Source: an uncultured Bacteroides sp. | Lineage (GTDB): Bacteria > Bacteroidota > Bacteroidia > Bacteroidales > Bacteroidaceae | Length of the DNA: 10,738 nt | Assembly: GCA_900766195.1 (NCBI GenBank) | Contig: CAAFUN010000025.1 | Coordinates: 1 to 10,738 of the forward strand | Reading direction: 5' to 3' | Part shown: positions 1 through 5,567 of the stretch, one piece after another | How the letters are laid out: each line of letters starts with the position of its first letter | How positions within the stretch are numbered: position 1 is the first letter of the stretch | Program-made: the position numbers and the translations under genes | The notes under the pieces: generated by a model | What the model was told of the DNA's origin: nothing | What the model saw: the letters and a program-made list of their open reading frames with translations, nothing else | The model's database searches: none

Positions 1-208
1 GTTCTATCTTTTTATATTAAACTCTGCTCCAAGCCTCTTGCCAATATTAGGCTTACGAGTTCCATGCAAAAATACTCAAAAGAAACTATTATAAATGCCC
101 CTTACAAGAAAAAGACTATTTCTCTGAGCATAGATGTAACATAATTGTAATATCCACACCCTAAAGCCCTTTATAATATTAAATAGTTTGAATAAAAGAG
201 TTATTTCT

Positions 209-222
209 ATGTTATATAACAT
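209..222. repeat. 14-bp perfect palindrome upstream of the small gene
   Basis: ATGTTATATAACAT is identical to its reverse complement and lies 19 bases before the TATCTTTG box. It covers the place where a -33 element would sit, and no TTTG is present there. A dimeric regulator could bind it, but palindromes made of A and T arise easily by chance in such DNA. Confidence 0.35.
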
Positions 223-241
223 GTTTTTCGAAAATAATCCA

Positions 242-249
242 TATCTTTG
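242..249 (+). promoter_or_regulatory. Candidate Bacteroides -7 box for the small ORF
   Basis: TATCTTTG matches the Bacteroides primary sigma factor consensus TAnnTTTG exactly. A transcript would start near 254-256 and carry a leader of about 60 bases before the ATG at 317. No good -33 TTTG lies 19-21 bases upstream, so the promoter may be weak or activator-dependent. Confidence 0.5.
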
Positions 250-316
250 TAGTGTAAAATAAAAAAAGAAGTAAAACCAGCTCTCCGAAACGCGGAAAGC
301 ACAAAAGACGAAAGTT

Positions 317-451
317 ATGAAAAAGAACAAGAATGAAATCTTTATGTTACAGTACCGTATCAAACGTTATCAAACAATGGGAAATGGCGCAATGTGCCAA
401 GCTTTGAACGGTAAACTGCAAAAACTGCTAGCAAAGCAGGTAACCATGTAA
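317..451 (+). CDS. Small basic hypothetical protein, 44 aa
   Basis: I do not recognise this protein. It runs from ATG at 317 to TAA at 449-451 and begins MKKNKNE, a common style of start in Bacteroides. It has nine Lys or Arg residues and only one acidic residue (Glu7), one Cys (Cys27), no signal peptide and no membrane segment. Residues 10-20 and 30-41 could form basic amphipathic helices, which would suit nucleic-acid or ribosome binding, but that is a guess. Its reality is supported by context: an exact TAnnTTTG box 67 bases upstream, a strong terminator 25 bases downstream, and base composition richer in G and C than the flanks. It is the only plus-strand gene in the window and converges on dinB. 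Confidence 0.5.
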   Translation: MKKNKNEIFMLQYRIKRYQTMGNGAMCQALNGKLQKLLAKQVTM

Positions 452-475
452 AAAACACCTTTAAATACAAAAATT

Positions 476-512
476 AATGCGATAAGTTATAAAACTTACC
501 GCATTTTTTTTT
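476..512. terminator. Bidirectional terminator between the small ORF and dinB
   Basis: A 13-bp stem (476-488 with 493-505) closes a 4-base loop. On the plus strand it has one A-C mismatch and runs into nine T (504-512). On the minus strand the same position becomes a G-U wobble, so the stem is fully paired, and it is followed by a T-rich stretch. It therefore fits as terminator for both the small plus-strand gene and dinB, whose stop codon lies at 522-524. Confidence 0.85.
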
Positions 513-521
513 GCCCAATTA

Positions 522-1610
522 CTACATCCAGTCGCTAAATTCAAAACTCAGTTGTTCCCAAACCTCTCTATCCCCTTTCTCCTCTTTTGGATTGGAAACA
601 GAGAGCCCGATGAGACGAATGGGATGATGTTCATAATCCACCTCTTTAAGTAATTGTTTAGCTAAAGGTAAAATGACTTTCAATTCAAGCAACTCTTCGT
701 GTTGGGTGATACTTCTGGTAATCTGACTAAAATCATAAAACTTAATCTTCAAAGTCAGTGTATTACCTCGAAAGTCCTTTGCAGATAAGCGTTCAACCAA
801 TTCCTGTGCAGTGTGATACAATTCGATAATAACTGATGAGCGAAGTGAGATATCCTTTTCAAGAGTATGTTCACACCCCACTGATTTACGAATACGTACC
901 GCCTCTACAGGACGGAGATCAACACCTCTTGCAAAATCATAATACAACGAACCGGCTTTTCCAAATGTTCCTACAAGAAAGTCTAGTGATCGAGTACGCA
1001 ATTGCGCACCATTATGGATGCCAACCGCATGCATTTTCTTTGCTGTCACAGGACCTACTCCCCAAAAGCGTTCAATAGGAAGAGAGGCTATAAAATCAAG
1101 AGCTTGGTCGGGATGAATGGTGCATAAGCCATCCGGCTTGCGATAATCCGATGCTATTTTGGCAAGAAATTTATTATAAGAGATACCTGCCGAAGCTACC
1201 AAATGTAATTGATCTTTGATCTTAAGCTTTATTTCTCGAGCTATATCTACAGCTAAAGTGATGCCGGGCTTATTTTCCGTTACATCCAGAAAAGCTTCAT
1301 CGAGCGACAGAGGTTCAATGATATCAGTATATTCATGAAATATTTCGTGAATCTGCCTAGACACATTCTTATACACCTCCATACGTCCGGGTACAAAGAC
1401 TAGTTGGGGACACAAACGCTTGGCCTTTTGAGACGACATGGCCGAACGCACTCCGTAACGACGAGCTTCATAACTGGCAGCTGCAACTACCCCTCTCTCT
1501 TCGCCATGTCCTACAGCAAGCGGTTTGCCACGAAGTTCAGGATGATCACGTTGCTCTACCGATGCATAGAAAGCATCCATATCCACATGTATGATTTTTC
1601 GCCCGTCCAT
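522..1610 (-). CDS. dinB: DNA polymerase IV (Y-family translesion polymerase)
   Basis: Error-prone translesion DNA polymerase acting at stalled forks. Numbering from the ATG at 1610 gives 362 residues, normal for DinB. The palm motif VDMDAFYASVE carries the first metal ligand Asp10, and Tyr15 sits at the steric-gate position. SLDEAFLD holds the catalytic pair Asp104-Glu105. The finger motif with SYEARRYGVRSAM and the thumb helix-hairpin-helix region (IERFWGVGPVTAKKM) follow, then the little-finger domain from about residue 240. QLSFEF at 353-358 fits the beta-clamp binding motif. The frame is also open from a TTG at 1616, but the ATG two codons later matches the usual family start. It has its own promoter-like site (1628-1658) and a downstream terminator, so it looks monocistronic. 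No LexA-type operator is recognisable. Confidence 0.97.
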   Translation of the reverse strand: MDGRKIIHVDMDAFYASVEQRDHPELRGKPLAVGHGEERGVVAAASYEARRYGVRSAMSSQKAKRLCPQLVFVPGRMEVYKNVSRQIHEIFHEYTDIIEPLSLDEAFLDVTENKPGITLAVDIAREIKLKIKDQLHLVASAGISYNKFLAKIASDYRKPDGLCTIHPDQALDFIASLPIERFWGVGPVTAKKMHAVGIHNGAQLRTRSLDFLVGTFGKAGSLYYDFARGVDLRPVEAVRIRKSVGCEHTLEKDISLRSSVIIELYHTAQELVERLSAKDFRGNTLTLKIKFYDFSQITRSITQHEELLELKVILPLAKQLLKEVDYEHHPIRLIGLSVSNPKEEKGDREVWEQLSFEFSDWM

Positions 1611-1616
1611 ATACAA

Positions 1617-1672
1617 TTATTCCTATGCAAAGATACATAGCTTGCGCCATTATACAATTTACATAGGAATAA
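1617..1672. repeat. 11-bp inverted repeat bracketing the dinB promoter
   Basis: TTATTCCTATG (1617-1627) and CATAGGAATAA (1662-1672) are perfect reverse complements separated by 34 bases. The spacer holds exactly the -7 box and -33-like element of dinB. A direct repeat ATACAATT (1611-1618 and 1652-1659) overlaps the arrangement, and a shorter repeat CTATG/CATAG (1623-1627, 1636-1640) flanks the -7 box. The function is unknown: an operator pair or a small invertible segment are both conceivable. Confidence 0.7.
1628..1658 (-). promoter_or_regulatory. Candidate dinB promoter
   Basis: On the minus strand, TATCTTTG (1635 down to 1628) matches TAnnTTTG, with ATTG (1658 to 1655) 19 bases upstream as a -33 element differing from TTTG by one base. 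Transcription would begin near 1621-1624, only about 11-14 bases before the ATG at 1610, so the message would be nearly leaderless. Confidence 0.65.
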
Positions 1673-1688
1673 GTTTTCTATTTATATC

Positions 1689-1708
1689 CAATATGCTAAA
1701 ACATATTG
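1689..1708 (-). terminator. Weak hairpin after the phosphate permease gene
   Basis: CAATATG (1689-1695) and CATATTG (1702-1708) form a perfect 7-bp stem with a 6-base loop, 24 bases past the permease stop codon. The stem is AT-rich and no clear T run follows on the minus strand, so it may be only a weak terminator or an RNA 3'-end stabiliser. Confidence 0.35.
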
Positions 1709-1731
1709 AAATACAAAATTCTAAGTTCCGC

Positions 1732-2760
1732 TTACTGGAAGTATTTTAATGCTAAATTAACAATGACGTAAATTATACCTGCTAATAAAGCACTGACAGG
1801 AATGGTCAGAATCCACGCAATCAGCAGATTCTTAGTTACTCCCCAACGAACAGCTGACAACCGCTTCACAGCTCCTACACCGATAATAGCTCCTGTAATG
1901 GTGTGCGTGGTACTTACCGGGATCTTCAAATATTCAGTCAAGAACAACGTAAATGCACCTGCTGTCTCGGCAACAACGCCTTCAAAAGGAGTAACTTTGG
2001 TTATTCTTGAACCCATCGTTTTTACAATCTTCCAACCACCGGACATTGTGCCCAAAGATATCATTGTAAAACAAGAAATGGGCACCCAGACCGGCAAATC
2101 ATTGATGGACTGAATACCCATTCCTATACCTAGGGGATGCGCCGCTATCATCGCGGCAGCAATAATACCCATAACCTTTTGCGAATCGTTCAATCCATGT
2201 CCTACGCTAAAAAGAGCAGATGAAACTAGCTGTAGTTTTTTAAACCATCTGTTCGCTTTATGCGGATTGGCCCTCTTACATATATAATAAAGAAGAGTGG
2301 TCAACCCCAGAGCGACTATCATACCAATAAGCGGAGCCAGAAAGATGAAAGCTACAATCTTCATAATAACCGAACCATGAACGGCCTGAAAGCCATTTGC
2401 CATAATAGCAGCACCGGCAAATCCGCCAATGAGCGTATGTGAAGATGAAGAAGGAATGCCCAACCACCATGTGGCAAGATTCCATATCACTGCGGCAATG
2501 ACACCAGATAGGATAATAGGAAGCGTAATAAACTGCTCATATACGGTTTTAGAAACCGTATTGGCTATACCGAACTCTCCTATGATATATTTCGCAATAA
2601 AAAAAGCTACGAAATTAAAAAAGGCAGCCCACAATACAGCTTGGAAAGGAGTTAGAACTTTTGTAGATACGATTGTGGCAATAGAATTTGCCGCATCATG
2701 AAATCCATTGATATAATCAAATAGAAGTGCTAGAATAATTATACAAACAAGCAAAGCCAT
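1732..2760 (-). CDS. pit: Inorganic phosphate transporter, PiT family
   Basis: Low-affinity phosphate importer of the inner membrane, driven by a cation gradient (H+ or Na+; the sequence does not show which). The 342 residues contain the two family signatures in inverted-repeat order: GFHDAANSIAT at 19-29 and SVGHGLNDSQK at 185-195. Each is followed by a matching Ser/His element, SSSSHT at 104-109 and STTHT at 283-287. About ten hydrophobic segments are visible, and a basic cytoplasmic stretch near 161-176 separates the halves. The length is near the short end for bacterial Pit proteins, lacking the longer central loop of E. coli PitA. The ATG at 2760 begins directly with the first membrane helix. 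It follows the DUF47 gene by 10 bases and is surely co-transcribed with it. Confidence 0.95.
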   Translation of the reverse strand: MALLVCIIILALLFDYINGFHDAANSIATIVSTKVLTPFQAVLWAAFFNFVAFFIAKYIIGEFGIANTVSKTVYEQFITLPIILSGVIAAVIWNLATWWLGIPSSSSHTLIGGFAGAAIMANGFQAVHGSVIMKIVAFIFLAPLIGMIVALGLTTLLYYICKRANPHKANRWFKKLQLVSSALFSVGHGLNDSQKVMGIIAAAMIAAHPLGIGMGIQSINDLPVWVPISCFTMISLGTMSGGWKIVKTMGSRITKVTPFEGVVAETAGAFTLFLTEYLKIPVSTTHTITGAIIGVGAVKRLSAVRWGVTKNLLIAWILTIPVSALLAGIIYVIVNLALKYFQ

Positions 2761-2770
2761 ATTTTCGGTT

Positions 2771-3418
2771 TTATGCGTATTTTACAATTATTGTCTTAAT
2801 AATCTTACCTACATATTCCGCCGAATCGGTAGCCTTTTCAAGTTCATACATGATTTCTTTTACCTTGATGATTTCAATTCCATCTTTCTCTTCTTCAAAG
2901 AGATGAATAATAAAATCTTCATAAACATCATCAGCTTTATTTTCAATATCATGAAGAGCTGAGCAGTATCTCTTTGCATTAGTCGGGCTCTTTTTAAGTA
3001 CATCCAATTCATCAACCGCCTTTCCTATACAAATAGCAGACTCACGAATCAAATTTGTCAACTCTATAGACTGCTTTGGCATACGCTTTGGGTTATAAAG
3101 AACAATGCGCTTTGCACAACTGTTTACGTGATCAATCACATCATCCAGTCGTCCGGCCAAGGCCTGTATATCTTCACGATCAAAAGGGGTTATGAACGTA
3201 GTGTTCAATTCATCAAAAATCATATTTGACAGGCGATCACCCTCTCTTTCTTCATCTTTAATCCTTTTATAGTAATCTATGGCAGTTTCATGACTATAAT
3301 TTTGCACGCACTCAATCATTATATCGGATGCAGCAAGCATAACATCAGCCATTTTACGAAGAAGGGGAAAGAACTTTGGTTCTCTGGGAGTTAACTTGTT
3401 CAAAAAAGAATTGTTCAT
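2771..3418 (-). CDS. PhoU-like DUF47 protein, Pit-associated
   Basis: Cytoplasmic all-helical protein of the DUF47 (PhoU-like, TIGR00153) family, 215 residues and full length. These proteins are usually encoded next to Pit permeases and are thought to regulate them or bind metal at the membrane. Two ExxxD metal-cluster motifs as found in PhoU folds are visible: Glu57-Asp61 (EREGD) and Glu159-Asp163 (ENKADD). Charged helices run through the whole length, with no signal peptide or membrane segment. A TPFDREDI block (77-84) matches the conserved family core. It is the first gene of a two-gene operon with the permease, 10 bases apart. The start at 3418 is the first ATG of the frame. A phosphate-control element could not be recognised upstream. 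Confidence 0.93.
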   Translation of the reverse strand: MNNSFLNKLTPREPKFFPLLRKMADVMLAASDIMIECVQNYSHETAIDYYKRIKDEEREGDRLSNMIFDELNTTFITPFDREDIQALAGRLDDVIDHVNSCAKRIVLYNPKRMPKQSIELTNLIRESAICIGKAVDELDVLKKSPTNAKRYCSALHDIENKADDVYEDFIIHLFEEEKDGIEIIKVKEIMYELEKATDSAEYVGKIIKTIIVKYA

Positions 3419-3489
3419 AATTTAAGAATTATATTTGTATCAAATCCAAATTCAGTTCTAGTACCCTTATCAGGCAGGGCTAAAAATGT

Positions 3490-3579
3490 TTAAAGCCACT
3501 CGCTCAAGACATTTTGCAAATAGTTTGTTGGTTCATCAAAGAGAACACCTTTCCTTTGATTGCAAATGCTTCTTATAAA
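3490..3579 (-). pseudogene. Possible relic of an ABC-type ATPase (Walker B region)
   Basis: The minus-strand frame ending in TAA at 3490-3492 encodes a stretch that includes GVLFDEPTNYL, preceded by IRSICNQRK. This lines up with the usual Walker B context of ABC ATPases (…RAL…P-K-hhhhDEPT-x-x-L-D), though the Asp after Leu is replaced by Gln. No Walker A, signature motif or start codon is present upstream in any frame, and the frame stops 8 residues after the motif. It could be the last trace of a decayed gene, or chance. It overlaps the putative leader of the phosphate operon. Confidence 0.22.
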
Positions 3580-3586
3580 AGCTGTG

Positions 3587-3594
3587 CAAAAATA
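3587..3594 (-). promoter_or_regulatory. Candidate -7 box for the DUF47-pit operon
   Basis: TATTTTTG on the minus strand fits TAnnTTTG and is the only such match between the operon and the DUF421 gene. The -33 position lacks a good TTTG. If used, transcription would start near 3580 and leave a leader of roughly 160 bases before the ATG at 3418. Confidence 0.35.
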
Positions 3595-3914
3595 TAAAAA
3601 TGTTATATATAAATAAGCACTGTTTAACAAAAAAAGTTCTTTTACTAGTGCAAAAAGAATGCACCCAACTTTGACTATTTGATTCAATACATTATCTTTT
3701 TACCCTCCATATCGCTGTATATACCTATGGAATAAGAGTTATCAAGCTATTCGATATAACATATTTTCTACAAATGCTCTTCTTTCATAGAAAAAAGCCC
3801 TTTTGCTCCAACAACTGAAATAGCTACTTAATCACCACCTATTTGAGTACTAATATAGACTTATTGGCAGAATAAGAAAAGAGAAATAATGAATGATTTA
3901 AAGGTGGGTTATTG

Positions 3915-4604
3915 CTACAACGATATCTGATCTTCAAAATCCTCAGAATTATGAGACATTTTTCCTTTTTTTATTGATCCATCTTTTGCTACTACATAAA
4001 ACCCTTTTCCAGGAGTCCACTCCACACAAAACAAATCAGAGACTGTATCAAAGCCTTGTTTATGAAGAGTTCTGTTCAGCCATTCTTCATCTTTATCGCA
4101 ATTTCTTAAAGAGCTTTGCATAACAGAGCCATTATTTACAAGTAAATAGGAATCAGAAAACTGCTCTCCCACAGAAACGGTCAAGCTTCCATTCGTTTCA
4201 AATCTCACGTCATCGACGTTGAACATAGAAAATATGCCTTTTTCTCTTAACAAAGTTCTAAATTGTTCCATCTCGAGGTTATTACGTTTGAATGCTCTAA
4301 TGTTCAAAGCTCCTCCCTTAACGATATAGATTGAATCACCTTTTATCAGTTTTCTTAAGATCCGAAACCTTAAGCAGTAACGAATAAACATGTTAAAAAT
4401 GGTCCACATCGCTAAAGCAAAAATTAAATGCCAAGCATCCATATCTGGATTATAAATGACTCCTCCGACCAATGCTCCAATAACAAATGCATTTACAGTA
4501 TCTAATGGAGTAACTTGCGCCATTTGTGTTTTACCAGATATACGCAAAAAGAATAGAACGCCTAACATTCCAATAATTATCTTTACAGCTATCGTTACAT
4601 ACAT
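3915..4604 (-). CDS. YetF-like DUF421 membrane protein
   Basis: Inner-membrane protein of the DUF421/YetF family, role poorly known; family members in spore formers affect germination or spore envelope traits, which does not transfer to this organism. The 229 residues start with three hydrophobic segments (about 5-20, 37-51, 57-78). GKTQMAQVTPLDTV lies between the first two, matching the family's GKR-x-Q-x-x-P-D pattern. The soluble C-terminal part begins with KGDSIYIVKGG (88-98), followed by the typical block LREKGIFSMFNVDDVRFE (119-136) and NGSLTV (138-143). The tail after about 195 is family-variable and highly charged. The ATG at 4604 starts directly at the first helix. The gene stands alone, 265 bases after the MarC gene; no clear TAnnTTTG box precedes it, so read-through from the upstream operon is possible. 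Confidence 0.88.
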   Translation of the reverse strand: MYVTIAVKIIIGMLGVLFFLRISGKTQMAQVTPLDTVNAFVIGALVGGVIYNPDMDAWHLIFALAMWTIFNMFIRYCLRFRILRKLIKGDSIYIVKGGALNIRAFKRNNLEMEQFRTLLREKGIFSMFNVDDVRFETNGSLTVSVGEQFSDSYLLVNNGSVMQSSLRNCDKDEEWLNRTLHKQGFDTVSDLFCVEWTPGKGFYVVAKDGSIKKGKMSHNSEDFEDQISL

Positions 4605-4869
4605 ACAAACAAATTTTATATAGGTTATTTTATTTGTTACTAAACAATTTAATCGTCATACTTTTATTAATTCATTCAACCTTTTTAGAATTATTAAAGA
4701 TTAAGAAAATGCATAAAAGCTATATAATCAAGATTCGCTGAATAATAACATATCAACGAACTAAATCAGGAGGTGATTTCAACAACTGATTCGTGCTACG
4801 ATAAATAGATTCTTATCATGTTTATCCAATTTATTTGATTAACATTAATGAAAGGTAGATCTTTTAATA

Positions 4870-5556
4870 TCATAGTACAGCAATATGGAAGATTTTAGAG
4901 ATACCTTCAACGCTAATCTGTAGACCAATACAAAAGGTGAAGAAAGCAACGAGCTTATTAATTATCTGATTAAGTGAAGGTCCCATTTTTTGCATTAATT
5001 TCTGCCCTTGTTGAAGAAGAAAATACAACATAAAAGCCAGACAGACTATCACAAGCCCAATGAAAAGATAATTAGCACTTGTTTGCAGCAAATTATCTTT
5101 TACACTTGCTGTAGCCATTAGGGTGAATATTACAGATATACTACCTGGACCAATACTTATAGGAAAAGTAATTGGATAAAACAATTTTCCTTCTGTTACT
5201 TCCCATTGGTTAGAAGCATTTGCTACCTGCTTTGTTTCCTCATTTGTTTCTGACAATTTTGTTTCTGACAATAAATCTATTGCAGTTTTACAGATAAGAA
5301 TACCTCCTCCTAACTGTATAATAGGGATTGCTAAACCAAAAATCATTAGAAAGATATGTCCCACAGCTAACGTACCCAATCCTATCAGCAGATAATTTGT
5401 GATTAACTTACGGGCTGCAATATTTCGTTGCTTCTCATCCAGGTCTTCAAAATAATCATTTATAATGAAAACATTACTTAGTGGATTAAGCACAGGAAAT
5501 AATGCCACAAACGATGTCGAGAAAATAAACGCGAGACTACTAAAAGATATACTCAT
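4870..5556 (-). CDS. MarC family (UPF0056) integral membrane protein
   Basis: Inner-membrane protein of 228 residues with six predicted membrane segments in two groups of three. Family hallmarks are visible: FPVLNPLSNVF near 20-30 in the first helix, a Gly-rich QLGGGILI segment near 81-88, and ISIGPGSIS near 133-141. The family was once linked to multiple antibiotic resistance, but that was withdrawn for E. coli MarC, and its substrate is unknown. The loop between the two halves (about 95-123) is charged and contains a 15-bp tandem duplication that encodes repeated LSET units. It begins 11 bases after the Omp85-like gene and is very probably the last gene of the asp operon. The ATG at 5556 fits the family start. 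Confidence 0.92.
   Translation of the reverse strand: MSISFSSLAFIFSTSFVALFPVLNPLSNVFIINDYFEDLDEKQRNIAARKLITNYLLIGLGTLAVGHIFLMIFGLAIPIIQLGGGILICKTAIDLLSETKLSETNEETKQVANASNQWEVTEGKLFYPITFPISIGPGSISVIFTLMATASVKDNLLQTSANYLFIGLVIVCLAFMLYFLLQQGQKLMQKMGPSLNQIINKLVAFFTFCIGLQISVEGISKIFHIAVL
5243..5272. repeat. 15-bp perfect tandem repeat inside the MarC gene
   Basis: TTTGTTTCTGACAAT occurs twice head to tail (5243-5257, 5258-5272). The unit length is a multiple of three, so the reading frame is kept and the protein shows LSETK followed by LSETN in the loop between its membrane halves. A diverged related stretch precedes it on the plus strand. It probably arose by replication slippage. Confidence 0.85.
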
Positions 5557-5567
5557 TGTTCTACTTA

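Larger units (their letters stand above)
1..316. other. AT-rich intergenic region before the small plus-strand gene
   Basis: I see no convincing gene here. Several frames are open for 20 to 95 codons on either strand, but their products are rich in Phe, Ile, Lys and Tyr as expected from AT-rich non-coding DNA, and none resembles a known family. The right-hand part holds a 14-bp palindrome (209-222), a Bacteroides-type -7 box (242-249) and the presumed leader of the small gene starting at 317. The left 200 bases hold nothing I can assign. Confidence 0.5.
3419..3914. other. 496-base spacer between DUF421 gene and phosphate operon
   Basis: This stretch holds the leader of the phosphate operon, one candidate minus-strand -7 box (3587-3594), a possible gene relic (3490-3579) and a 7-bp stem (3535-3541 with 3554-3560, 12-base loop) inside the putative leader. 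A second small hairpin (3860-3865 with 3871-3876) lies below the DUF421 gene but has no T run after it on the minus strand. I found no RNA gene, no known riboswitch and no intact protein gene. Confidence 0.5.

Noticed and set aside
10..75. Minus-strand stretch reading like a charged protein C-terminus (GTRKPNIGKRLGAEF)
   Set aside because: Only about 23 codons lie between two in-frame stops and there is no start or continuing homologous frame, so it is not supportable as a gene relic.
1..144. Open plus-strand frame entering from the left edge and ending at TAA 142-144
   Set aside because: Another frame is open here too, the residues match no family I know, and 47 codons is not convincing in AT-rich DNA without seeing the sequence to the left.
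76..363. 95-codon open frame on the minus strand
   Set aside because: The product is dominated by Phe, Tyr, Ile and Leu as expected from AT-rich non-coding DNA, it has no recognisable domain, and it overlaps the better-supported small gene at 317-451.
1611..1680. SOS (LexA) box upstream of dinB
   Set aside because: No sequence resembling a known LexA operator is present; the inverted repeat arms are 34 bases apart, unlike a compact LexA site.
3486..3578. 30-codon plus-strand ORF after a TATATTTG box at 3430-3437
   Set aside because: It has no recognisable features and no terminator, and the box is a short AT-rich match that can occur by chance.
3860..3876. Hairpin as terminator of the DUF421 gene
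   Set aside because: The 6-bp AT stem is not followed by a T run on the minus strand.
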